Part shown: one piece after another, positions 14,774 to 22,295 of the stretch | How the letters are laid out: each line of letters opens with the position of its first letter | Numbering within the stretch: position 1 is the stretch's first letter | Assembly (NCBI GenBank): GCA_900548205.1 | Contig: URJS01000025.1 | Coordinates: 1-27,402 of the forward strand | Origin: an uncultured Roseburia sp. | GTDB lineage: Bacteria; Bacillota; Clostridia; Lachnospirales; Lachnospiraceae | Length of the DNA: 27,402 nucleotides | Direction: 5' to 3' | The notes under the pieces: generated by a model | Database searches by the model: none | What the model saw: the letters and a program-made list of their open reading frames with translations, nothing else | Told to the model about the DNA's origin: nothing | Made by a program: the position numbers and the translations under genes

Positions 14774-14785
14774 CGGCAGCTGCCG
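14774..14785. other. 12-bp perfect palindrome, possible weak terminator on minus strand
   Basis: CGGCAGCTGCCG is fully self-complementary. On the minus strand it is followed directly by TTTTTGC, so it could end the transcript of the gene at 14915. The stem is short (4-5 bp). Confidence 0.3.
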
Positions 14786-14807
14786 ACTTAAGAAGACGCA
14801 GCCCTTT

Positions 14808-14846
14808 GGAAAAGGGAGCTATCTGTCACGATAAGCTCCCTTTTCC
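14808..14846. terminator. 13-bp hairpin between convergent larC and the 14915 gene
   Basis: Perfect stem GGAAAAGGGAGCT / AGCTCCCTTTTCC, 13-nt loop. On the plus strand the T-run is inside the 3' arm. The position between two converging genes suggests a bidirectional terminator, but no outside U-tract supports it. The rest of 14729-14914 shows no gene. Confidence 0.55.
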
Positions 14847-14914
14847 AATCAAACCAAAATACTCCGGTCAATCACACTGTGGCTGGATAGAATTGTGTCT
14901 TAACTTCTTTGTTC

Positions 14915-15382
14915 TCATCGTTCAAAGCCCGGCTCATCCTCAATCGTAAGCACTCCCGAACGGGCATGCAGGGTTACGCTGCTTTTATCCGCCTCGTACA
15001 TCGCAAGCAAAAGCTTCCACAACTGATGGATCTGCTCCATCAGCACCGCCGAGGTTTCCACGCTGCTTGGCAGCAAGGTACGAAGATCAAAATAACGGAT
15101 GCCAAGCGGCGGCACAAATACAAGGTTACTTGTTTTCACCTGCGTGCCTGCTGTCTTGATCAGCTCATAGGTAATAAAGCAAAATTCCTCACCTCTGTAC
15201 TTGCAGCAGTAGGACACATAGCATTCGTCAACGATCCACTCAATACCGTCCTCCGTCTCATGCGGCTTTTGCTCCTCCTCATTTGCCTCCGTGGTCTGCA
15301 GCTCCACCATCCAATGCACCTTTCCCTGCTTTGTCTCGGCAATCAGTTCTGTCAGCCTTCTACTCAATACTTCCTGCTTCAT
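14915..15382 (-). CDS. hypothetical protein, 155 residues
   Basis: I do not recognise the family. ATG 15382 is preferred, as GGAGC lies 11 nt upstream; the GTG at 15391 is too close to it. The protein is soluble and acidic in its first third (TEANEEEQKPHETEDG, about 31-46), with a central part rich in Cys, Tyr and Phe (ECYVSYCCKYRGEEFCFITY) and a helical segment SAVLMEQIHQLWKLLLAMYE (about 115-134). There is no signal peptide or membrane helix. It follows metF by 51 nt on the same strand and is the last gene of the greA-metF run. Cysteines are close together but do not form a standard zinc-ribbon pattern. Confidence 0.7.
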   Translation of the reverse strand: MKQEVLSRRLTELIAETKQGKVHWMVELQTTEANEEEQKPHETEDGIEWIVDECYVSYCCKYRGEEFCFITYELIKTAGTQVKTSNLVFVPPLGIRYFDLRTLLPSSVETSAVLMEQIHQLWKLLLAMYEADKSSVTLHARSGVLTIEDEPGFER

Positions 15383-15433
15383 TGTTTCCACTGCTCCTTT
15401 TACATGCTTACTCTCTGTTATTTTCCGTGCGTT

Positions 15434-16312
15434 TTAATCCCTCCCGCGCACATAAATATCCGAGAGATTATTTAAGATCGCGCCCGCCACATCCGGCTTA
15501 TTCATCGTGTAAATATGCACATGATTGACTCCGTTAGCGATCAGGTCGATGATCTGCTCCGTCGCATAGGCAATGCCCGCCTGCTTCATCGCCGCCGGAT
15601 GATCGCCGAACCGGTCCACGATCGCAAGAAAACGCGGCGGCACCAGATTACCCGAAAGCTTCATAATCCGCTTCACCTGCGCACGGTTTGTCACCGGCAT
15701 AATACCTGCCACGACCGGCACATCAATCCCCTTCTTTAATGCTTTATACATAAAATTATAGAGAATATGATTATCAAAAAACATCTGTGTAGTCAAAAAT
15801 TCACATCCCGCGTCAACCTTCTCTTTTAAGTGGTCCAAATCCTCAAAAATCGTTTCCGCCTCAGGATGCCCTTCCGGATAACAGGCTCCTCCGATATAAA
15901 AATCGCCCTGCTGCTTGATCTCGGCGATCAGCTCGCTCGCATGATGATACTGGTTTGGAAGCGGAAACGAAGTCTGCGGCAAAATATCCCCGCGCAGCGC
16001 TAATATATTTTCAATCTTCTTTTCCTTTAACTCCTTAAGCACCGACGCTACCTTTTCTTTTGTTGAAGATGCGCAGGTCAGATGCGCAAGCGCCGGAATA
16101 TGGTTCACATGACATATCTCGTTGGCAAGCTCCACCGTATAATCGGAGGTTCCGCCGGCTGCGCCGTAGGTAACGCTCATATATGCCGGCTTTAACGCCG
16201 CCATTTCCGCCACAAGCTTTTTATAATTTTCAAGCTGCGCTCCCTGCTTTGGCGGAAACAGCTCGCAGGAAATCGTGATCTCATCTGTCTCCAACAGCTC
16301 TTTTAGCCTCAT
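15434..16312 (-). CDS. metF: methylenetetrahydrofolate reductase
   Basis: 292 residues from ATG 16312 (GGGGAA 3 nt upstream); a longer reading from 16372 would overlap greA. It reduces 5,10-methylene-THF to 5-methyl-THF, the methyl donor for methionine synthesis, with FAD in a TIM barrel. Visible motifs: SCELFPPK near the N-terminus (E17 is equivalent to the catalytic Glu of E. coli MetF), MSVTYGAAGG, LRGDILP (the flavin-contacting Asp), GACYPEGHPEA and TTQMFFDN. Length fits the bacterial short form. It starts 13 nt after the greA stop, so the two are probably co-transcribed. No riboswitch was found. It could also feed a Wood-Ljungdahl methyl branch; the sequence does not decide. Confidence 0.96.
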   Translation of the reverse strand: MRLKELLETDEITISCELFPPKQGAQLENYKKLVAEMAALKPAYMSVTYGAAGGTSDYTVELANEICHVNHIPALAHLTCASSTKEKVASVLKELKEKKIENILALRGDILPQTSFPLPNQYHHASELIAEIKQQGDFYIGGACYPEGHPEAETIFEDLDHLKEKVDAGCEFLTTQMFFDNHILYNFMYKALKKGIDVPVVAGIMPVTNRAQVKRIMKLSGNLVPPRFLAIVDRFGDHPAAMKQAGIAYATEQIIDLIANGVNHVHIYTMNKPDVAGAILNNLSDIYVRGRD

Positions 16313-16325
16313 ATGTTCCCCTTTC

Positions 16326-16829
16326 CTAAAAGCTACGCAATTGATCGGTTCCATCATCGACCGTATTCTCAATATGACGAATCTCTACAAAATAAGAATA
16401 TCCCTCATTGACCTTTACCCGGACTCTGTCCCCAACCTTATGTCCAAGCAGTGCTTTTCCAAGCGGCGATTCATTGCTGATCAAATTTTTGAGAGAATTT
16501 CCGCGCACCGTTGTCACGATGCGGTAAATCTCCTCCTCATCATCCTCCTCGAAATAAACAGTCACGGTATTATTCATCCCAACCTCATCGTCCGCGGAAT
16601 CTGTAGATATGATCTTCGCTGTCTTGATCATCCGTTCCAGATAACGAATCCTGCTCTCATTCTGGTTCTTGTCCTTTTTTGCCGCATGATACTCAAAATT
16701 TTCGGATAGATCGCCATGCGCACGCGCCTCTTTTACCGCCTCTAACGCCTGCTTACGCACCACAAGCTTGCGGTACTCAATCTCCTCCTCCATTTTTTTT
16801 ATATCCTGCTCTGTCAATTCATCATACAT
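16326..16829 (-). CDS. greA: GreA/GreB-family transcript cleavage factor
   Basis: 167 residues from ATG 16829, chosen because GGAGG sits 5 nt upstream; the frame is open further upstream but through the leader element. It rescues backtracked RNA polymerase by stimulating cleavage of the nascent RNA. The N-terminal coiled coil (about 5-75) has the acidic tip ARAHGDLSENFEYHAAK, matching the GreA tip with its key Asp and Glu. The C-terminal FKBP-like domain (about 85-165) includes SNESPLGKALLGHKVGD-like residues. The segment TVYFEEDDEEEIYRIV is more acidic than usual. It precedes metF and shares its leader element with the DUF4422 gene. It may be a paralogue of a main greA elsewhere. Confidence 0.92.
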   Translation of the reverse strand: MYDELTEQDIKKMEEEIEYRKLVVRKQALEAVKEARAHGDLSENFEYHAAKKDKNQNESRIRYLERMIKTAKIISTDSADDEVGMNNTVTVYFEEDDEEEIYRIVTTVRGNSLKNLISNESPLGKALLGHKVGDRVRVKVNEGYSYFVEIRHIENTVDDGTDQLRSF

Positions 16830-16834
16830 AATAA

Positions 16835-16898
16835 CCTCCATTCCGAAGCGATTTATCGCAAGGAAACGCGAGTCGAATTTTAAATTCGCCTCTGCGAT
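16835..16898 (-). ncRNA. leader element copy B (candidate structured 5' UTR)
   Basis: Same end blocks as copy A (ATCGCAGAG and CGCTTCGGAATGGAGG on the minus strand), again exactly 39 nt apart, ending 5 nt before the greA ATG. The centre differs in sequence but keeps pairing options: TCGCA with TGCGA, and GCGA-taaa-TCGC where copy A has GCGT-caaa-ACGC, a compensatory change. It also has an internal CGAATTT-t-AAATTCG dyad (16874-16888) absent from copy A. Confidence 0.5.
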
Positions 16899-16899
16899 T

Positions 16900-16926
16900 G
16901 AATTTGTGACGCCTCCGCACAAATTC
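16900..16926 (-). terminator. 9-bp inverted repeat upstream of the greA leader
   Basis: GAATTTGTG / CACAAATTC with a 9-nt loop that contains GGAGG on the minus strand. It lies 20 nt past the stop of the phosphopantetheinyl transferase gene and just ahead of leader element B. There is no U-tract, so a terminator or a processing/regulatory hairpin are both possible. Confidence 0.35.
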
Positions 16927-16945
16927 GAGTGTGAAAAATTGCATA

Positions 16946-17662
16946 TCAATGCAGCAGATTTCTTTCGCACAGCAGTACGCGCGACAGCTCATCAAAGGAA
17001 ATGTGTCGTACCTGTGACTCAATCGCCTTGCCTGCGCAGACAGAGAGCACTGCATCATCAAAAATCTCCCATGTCTTTAAATAATAGGTACCAAACTGCC
17101 CATACCTCACTGTATCTGATAGTACAGAAAAATCAGCAAGCGGCAGGTGCATTCCCTCGCCTACCGCTTTGATGTAGCTTTCTTTTCTTGTCCACAGTCG
17201 TATGAATTCCCGATCCAGCCGCCTGCTTGTGCCATATGCGCCAGAGACAGCGCAAAGCGCTGCATACTCCTCCGCCGCAAAAAAGCGTTTTGCGAGAGCA
17301 AGACCGATCGACCGAATCCGTTCAACGTCAATCCCGACCGGCTGACCGGAAAATACTGCAGCCGCATAACCTCCGCTGTGTGAAAGATTAAAAAAAAGCT
17401 GCTCGGTCCCCGTCACATATGGCTTTCCATGCTTTTCACGCGAAAGCCCAAGCTTCCGCAAGCCGTCATCACAAACCAGAGAGTACCCACGCTGCCGCAG
17501 TCCGTACTCCAACAGCAGACCGACTGCCACACTCCTTCTCTGTTCCGATTCTGCCCGAATACGTTTGATCCTTTCGCGCCTCTCAGGCGTGAGCATCTCT
17601 AAAAATTCCAATGGCATATGCTCTCCGAAAAGCTCTCCGACCTCCATCACATAGATTTCCAT
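16946..17662 (-). CDS. Sfp/HetI-type 4'-phosphopantetheinyl transferase
   Basis: 238 residues from ATG 17662 (AAGGAG 10 nt upstream). An alternative ATG at 17686 overlaps the preceding stop (TAATG) and would add eight residues. It transfers phosphopantetheine from CoA to carrier-protein serines. Motifs are in order: NLSHSGGYAAAVF, VGIDVERI (Mg-binding Asp/Glu), then FAAEEY and LWTRKESYIKAVGEG (the W-K-E-S-x-x-K signature). The length and the pseudo-dimeric layout fit the Sfp class rather than AcpS. No NRPS, PKS or carrier protein is in the window, so its partner is unknown. It is translationally linked to the signalling gene upstream. Confidence 0.92.
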   Translation of the reverse strand: MEIYVMEVGELFGEHMPLEFLEMLTPERRERIKRIRAESEQRRSVAVGLLLEYGLRQRGYSLVCDDGLRKLGLSREKHGKPYVTGTEQLFFNLSHSGGYAAAVFSGQPVGIDVERIRSIGLALAKRFFAAEEYAALCAVSGAYGTSRRLDREFIRLWTRKESYIKAVGEGMHLPLADFSVLSDTVRYGQFGTYYLKTWEIFDDAVLSVCAGKAIESQVRHISFDELSRVLLCERNLLH

Positions 17663-17685
17663 TGGAGAAACGCTCCTTTCCTGCA

Positions 17686-20600
17686 TTATGAGTCCGTGCG
17701 GACTGCAAATTGGTTCTTTCCCTTCTGGAGCGCCTCATAAAGCGCCTGATCCGCAAGCTCTGCCAGCTGGGCAAAGCTCCCTCCCTCCCCTTCTGCAAGC
17801 ACGGCTCCGATCGAACAGTCAAGCTGAATACCGTCCGCACCGATCTCTCCGACATCACGCAGAAACAAACGACACAAAAGCAGCAGCTCCTCATCCTTCA
17901 GAGACTCCATAAAGGTAATGACGAACTCTCTGCGGCTGCAGCGCGCAACAATATTTCCACGGACAAAATGACGCTTTAACCGCTCTGCCACGATATAGGA
18001 AATCTGCTCCGCCACCTTGTAGGTATAAGCGTCGGCGATCTCCGAAAGATTATTGATCTCCACAAGCAGCAGCGCCTTGATTCCCATATCCGGCACTCCC
18101 TGTGCGGAAAACAGCGATGCCCCTGACTGCACATCATCCGCACTGTATCGCTGCAGCGCTCCCGTTAATCTGCGCTGTGCCTCAAGCACATTGTGCACAC
18201 GCCTTTTTGCAATTTCCGGAATAAACGGTTTTACAATATAGTCGTCTGCCCCAAGCTCCATTGCCTGTGCCTGACGTCTTGTCGTATCATCCGAGGTAAT
18301 GATCACAACCGGGATACCCGCAGTCTGCGTGTCCATTTTCTTGTAACGCAAAAATTCAATCCCATCCATCTCCGGCATCATTAAATCGAGCAGGATCACG
18401 TCGACCTCGCCCGGATGCTCCTTTAGGCATTCCAATGCCGCTTTTCCGTTTTCCGCCTCCAGCACACGGTATTTCTCCTCAAAGATACAGCGGAGCGATA
18501 CCCGGTTCAACTCAATATCGTCTGCGATCAGCAGTGTTTTTTCTTCATGCGGGCGGACCGCAAACGCCTGTCTGTAGCGCTGCAGCTCCCTGTCGATTTC
18601 CTTTTGCTCCGTGACGTTTGTCAGCGTACCGAAAATGACATGCTTTTTTCCGACCTGGTTAATGTACTTTAGCTTTAGCTGGATCCACATCCATTTTCCC
18701 GATTCACTCTGACGCACAAACTCACAGTCTGTCATCTCCCGCGTCTTTACCACCTCGCGAAATGCAGCCTTTAGCGTATTCTGCCCGTCAATATCCACCG
18801 AATTTAAAATACTCTTTTGCGCATCGTCAATATCCTGATAGCCAAACAGCTCGTAGTAAGCATTATTCACCCGTATAATATCAAATTGTTCCGACTGATC
18901 CTCATACTCATAGACCGCAACCGCCTGCAGCATATCCGAAAATAAAATCTCCATCTGCGAGGTTGAGGTCCACAGGCTGTCCGCATTCGTCTCAACCGGC
19001 AGCTCCTGCACGTCATGATTTCCCTTATGTGCAAATGCAAGCGTCTCGTAATCCTCCACCGACATCGGCTTTGCAAAATAATAGCCCTGCACATACTCAC
19101 ATCCGATGCTCCGCAAAAAATCCGCCTGCTCCCTGCGCTCAACACCCTCCGCGATCACAGGCATATCAAGCCATTTTGCCATGCGCACCACCGACGCAAG
19201 AATATTCTCACTGCGCCCCTGCTTGGAGGTATCCGAGAGAAACTTCATATCAATTTTTAAAATATCAACGGTAATATCCTTTAAGACATTCAAAGAGGAA
19301 TAGCCGCTTCCGAAATCATCCATCAAAATCGAAAATCCGACCCGCTGCAGCTTCTCCATCATCTCATGAATCGCCTGCAGATTATGCGTGCACGCGCTTT
19401 CCGTAAGCTCAAGCTGAAGTAAACGCGGCGGTATCTGATATTTATCGACGAGCCCCGTGATCGTTTCCACAAGCCTTGGGTTATAAAGGCTCACACGGGA
19501 AATATTCACAGACACCGGCTCCGGATTTCTCCCCTCCCGCAGCCACTTTGCAAGCAGCTGACAGGTCTTTTCCCATACATAAAAATCAAGCTTTGTGATA
19601 AATCCGTTGCGCTCAAAAATCGGGATAAACTCTCCGGGAGGTATCACACCCTCCAAGGGACTCATCCAGCGCACCAAAACCTCCGCCCCCTCGATCGTAT
19701 TATTCTGCAGATCATATTTGGGCTGCAGATAGAGCACAAACTCCTCCGCTTCCAGCGCATTTTGCATACGTCCTGCAATCCGCTGCTCCTTTAGCAGCGC
19801 TTCGCTCATATCGGGCGTATAAAATGCGTAATTGCGGATATAATTTCCTTTGCACTGCTTTACGGCGAGATTTGCACGGTCGTACATGCGGTCAATCGAG
19901 AGCGAGGAATCCTCGATCACATAGATGCCGACCGTCGGAACGAGATCATAGTCCGGATGACAGCTCCATATCCGGCTGCGCAGATACCGGATAAATTCTT
20001 CCAGCTCCGCTTCCTTGTGGTACGGCATACACATACAGAAAATATCCGCCTCAATCCTTCCATAACAGACACGCAGACTTCTTCCGCTGAACTCCTGCAG
20101 CACATCCGCAATATAGCGCAGCAGCCGGTCTCCCTCCTTCACTCCAAAAAAGGTATTGACCAGCTGAAACTTGGCAATATCAATGCGCAGAAATGCAAAA
20201 TGCCCGTTAGGATAGCGGTCTAACAGCAGTCTTGTCTCCTCAAAAAACCGCATTTTGTTATAAATACCTGTCAGACGGTCAAAATTTGCACGATATTTTA
20301 ATTCCCGGCTCATCTGCTGCTGACTTCTCTCAATGATATTCCTAAGACGCAGACTCAGCACGCGCGGATCGTACGGCTTTCTTACATAATCCCATGCACC
20401 GAGCGTCAGACATTCCCGCTCCGCGGCAGCATCCCCCTCCTCGGCAGCGATAATGACCGGAATCCTCCGGTAAGTCTCTGTCTTTTGATATTCCTGTAAA
20501 AAAGAATACGCCCCCCGCTTAGGGTGCACAAAGTGCAGCAGCACAGCCGAAAACTCATCCGGCCCTGCCGCTGCATTTAAAATCGCAAGCGCCTGTTTCA

Positions 20601-20706
20601 CGCTCTCTGCTTCTATGATCTCATAATCCGATCCCAAAATCTCTCTTAGGGCGGCGCGGTCAGCTCCCGTCTCCTCTACCATCAGTATCTGATTCTTTCC
20701 GCTCAT
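17686..20706 (-). CDS. REC-GGDEF-EAL-PAS-REC-GGDEF hybrid signalling protein
   Basis: 1006 residues from ATG 20706; a TTG at 20748 is too close to the predicted transcript start. Domains in order: degenerate receiver (5-125; acceptor Asp replaced by H58 in AVLLHF, acidic pair reading EET); degenerate GGDEF (140-300; GRIEADIF at 216-223 instead of GGDEF); EAL domain (308-560) with E342 (EVLVRW), NISR, ELTES, DDFGSGYSSL, KID, EGVE and QGYYFAKPM, so c-di-GMP phosphodiesterase activity is plausible; PAS (about 590-705); intact receiver (722-845; DD at 729-730, D774, K826); C-terminal degenerate GGDEF (875-1000; SRREF at 924-928). No membrane segment. Likely a cytoplasmic c-di-GMP degrader controlled by phosphorelay and a small ligand, with both GGDEF domains structural or GTP-sensing. 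The sfp-like gene starts at its stop codon. Confidence 0.92.
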   Translation of the reverse strand: MSGKNQILMVEETGADRAALREILGSDYEIIEAESVKQALAILNAAAGPDEFSAVLLHFVHPKRGAYSFLQEYQKTETYRRIPVIIAAEEGDAAAERECLTLGAWDYVRKPYDPRVLSLRLRNIIERSQQQMSRELKYRANFDRLTGIYNKMRFFEETRLLLDRYPNGHFAFLRIDIAKFQLVNTFFGVKEGDRLLRYIADVLQEFSGRSLRVCYGRIEADIFCMCMPYHKEAELEEFIRYLRSRIWSCHPDYDLVPTVGIYVIEDSSLSIDRMYDRANLAVKQCKGNYIRNYAFYTPDMSEALLKEQRIAGRMQNALEAEEFVLYLQPKYDLQNNTIEGAEVLVRWMSPLEGVIPPGEFIPIFERNGFITKLDFYVWEKTCQLLAKWLREGRNPEPVSVNISRVSLYNPRLVETITGLVDKYQIPPRLLQLELTESACTHNLQAIHEMMEKLQRVGFSILMDDFGSGYSSLNVLKDITVDILKIDMKFLSDTSKQGRSENILASVVRMAKWLDMPVIAEGVERREQADFLRSIGCEYVQGYYFAKPMSVEDYETLAFAHKGNHDVQELPVETNADSLWTSTSQMEILFSDMLQAVAVYEYEDQSEQFDIIRVNNAYYELFGYQDIDDAQKSILNSVDIDGQNTLKAAFREVVKTREMTDCEFVRQSESGKWMWIQLKLKYINQVGKKHVIFGTLTNVTEQKEIDRELQRYRQAFAVRPHEEKTLLIADDIELNRVSLRCIFEEKYRVLEAENGKAALECLKEHPGEVDVILLDLMMPEMDGIEFLRYKKMDTQTAGIPVVIITSDDTTRRQAQAMELGADDYIVKPFIPEIAKRRVHNVLEAQRRLTGALQRYSADDVQSGASLFSAQGVPDMGIKALLLVEINNLSEIADAYTYKVAEQISYIVAERLKRHFVRGNIVARCSRREFVITFMESLKDEELLLLCRLFLRDVGEIGADGIQLDCSIGAVLAEGEGGSFAQLAELADQALYEALQKGKNQFAVRTDS

Positions 20707-20767
20707 CTTCCTTACCCCGTCTTCCTCTAAAGGTACAGAATATTTCAAATACCATTATTCTTCTTTT

Positions 20768-20796
20768 ATCATAGCAGAGTTGACACTTCTTTTCAA
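20768..20796 (-). promoter_or_regulatory. promoter of the hybrid signalling gene
   Basis: On the minus strand TTGAAA (20796-20791), a 17-nt spacer, TATGAT (20773-20768). The -35 box overlaps the stop codon of the MATE gene. The start codon is about 60 nt downstream. Confidence 0.75.
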
Positions 20797-22169
20797 TTAC
20801 TATCTTCTAATTTGCGCAGCGCCTTACGAAATTGGAAATAAAATAATATCACGGTAAATATGACTGCTAAAATATCTGCAACCGGCTCTGCCAGATAAAC
20901 TGCCTGCGCCTTGTTCTCCTGAAATATCTTAGGGAGCAGATAAATAAGCGGCAGCAAAAGCACAAATTTCCGCATAACCGCGACCATGATCGAAGCGCCG
21001 GCGTTTCCAATCGAAATAAAGGTAAACTGGCAAGCCATCTGTATGCCGAAAATCCCCATTGCCGCACAGTAGATGCGAAGCGCGTCTTTTGTATAGAGGA
21101 TCAGCTCCATGTCTGACTTTTTTGCAAAGATCATTGCAAACCATTGCGGAAAGAGCATCAAAAGCGCCCAGATCGTCACAGCATAAATCACGGTAGAAAG
21201 CAGCAGAAGCTGGAAAGTCTTTTTTACGCGCGCTGCATTTTTCGTACCGTAATTATAGCTTGAAATCGGCTGCGCTCCCTGCCCGAGTCCCTGCATCGGC
21301 AGCATGGAAAACTGCATCGCGCTTGAGAGGATCGTCATTGCGCCCACCGCAACATCTCCGCCGTATTTTAACAGAGAGGCATTAAAGCATACGATAATAA
21401 TGCTTTCGCTTGCCTGCATAATAAATGGCGCCAGACCAAGCGTGATGCCGGGGATCACGATCTTTGCCTGCATCCGCATGTACTTTCTTCGTATTCGGAT
21501 CAGAGTACACTTACCTGTCAAAAAGCACAACACCCAGATCGTTGACACCGCCTGCGAGAGCACCGTAGCGACTGCCGCTCCACGCACACCCATATCAAAG
21601 CCATAGATAAGGATCGGATCCAAAATAATGTTGCAGACTGCTCCGATCAAAACGCTCAGCATCCCTGTTTTTGCAAACCCCTGTGCCGTAATAAAGGCGT
21701 TCATTCCGAGCGTGAGCTGCACAAACACCGTGCCGATCGCATAGATGTTCATATATGCCGTCGCATATCCGATCGTATTCTCACTTCCTCCGAAGGTCAA
21801 AAGCAGCGGTCTGTTAAATAAAAGCAGCACGATCGTCAGAAGAAAAGAAATAACAAGCTGCAGCGAAAAGCTGTTGCTTAAAATACGCTCCGCTTCGTCA
21901 TAATCTCCTTTTCCCATCGCCATAGAAGCACGCGGCGCACCGCCGTTGCTGACAAGCGCCGCAAATGCGCTCACGATCATAATGATCGGCATGCACACAC
22001 CAACGCCCGTCAGCGCAAGCGCTCCGTTTTCCGGCATATGTCCGATGTAAATACGGTCTACAAGATTGTAAAGCAGATTGATGATCTGTGCCGCGATCGC
22101 GGGAATTGACAGCTTCCACAGTAATTTTCCGATCGGCTCCGTTCCCAAAAATTCATTCTTCTGTTCCAT
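20793..22169 (-). CDS. MATE-family efflux transporter
   Basis: 458 residues from ATG 22169 (GAGGAG 9 nt upstream); the ATG at 22178 touches that site. Twelve hydrophobic segments in two similar halves are typical of MATE exporters, which expel drugs or metabolites in exchange for Na+ or H+. Signatures: GKLLWKLSIPAIAAQIINLLYNLVDRIYIGH, ALALTGVGVCMPI, and GLGQGAQPISSYNYGTKN between the halves. This resembles the clostridial branch that includes MepA-like pumps; the substrate cannot be told. It has a perfect consensus promoter and a dyad operator in its leader, so expression is probably high when a repressor lets go. The repressor gene is not adjacent. Confidence 0.93.
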   Translation of the reverse strand: MEQKNEFLGTEPIGKLLWKLSIPAIAAQIINLLYNLVDRIYIGHMPENGALALTGVGVCMPIIMIVSAFAALVSNGGAPRASMAMGKGDYDEAERILSNSFSLQLVISFLLTIVLLLFNRPLLLTFGGSENTIGYATAYMNIYAIGTVFVQLTLGMNAFITAQGFAKTGMLSVLIGAVCNIILDPILIYGFDMGVRGAAVATVLSQAVSTIWVLCFLTGKCTLIRIRRKYMRMQAKIVIPGITLGLAPFIMQASESIIIVCFNASLLKYGGDVAVGAMTILSSAMQFSMLPMQGLGQGAQPISSYNYGTKNAARVKKTFQLLLLSTVIYAVTIWALLMLFPQWFAMIFAKKSDMELILYTKDALRIYCAAMGIFGIQMACQFTFISIGNAGASIMVAVMRKFVLLLPLIYLLPKIFQENKAQAVYLAEPVADILAVIFTVILFYFQFRKALRKLEDSN

Positions 22170-22190
22170 ATCAGGCATCTCCTCACTTAT

Positions 22191-22210
22191 ATTGTTCTAT
22201 TTAGAACAAT
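22191..22210. promoter_or_regulatory. 20-bp perfect dyad operator in the MATE leader
   Basis: ATTGTTCTA, 2-bp spacer, TAGAACAAT: two perfect 9-bp half-sites. It lies 12-31 bp downstream of the -10 box and 13 bp upstream of the ribosome binding site region, so a bound repressor would block transcription at or just past the start. Size and symmetry fit a MarR- or TetR-type dimer site. Confidence 0.75.
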
Positions 22211-22221
22211 TTTCTGTCCTT

Positions 22222-22250
22222 ATTATACACGCAACAAAAATTTCTGTCAA
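22222..22250 (-). promoter_or_regulatory. perfect consensus promoter of the MATE gene
   Basis: On the minus strand TTGACA (22250-22245), 17-nt spacer, TATAAT (22227-22222). All twelve bases match consensus. Confidence 0.92.
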
Positions 22251-22295
22251 TTCTGTCACAATGCATTCCCTTACAGGCACAAAGCCTCATCCTGC

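Noticed and set aside
14909..15475. Long plus-strand reading frame opposite the 155-residue gene
   Set aside because: No ribosome binding site, composition typical of antisense (many Leu, Cys, His), and it lies over a minus-strand frame with proper start signals that continues the greA-metF run.
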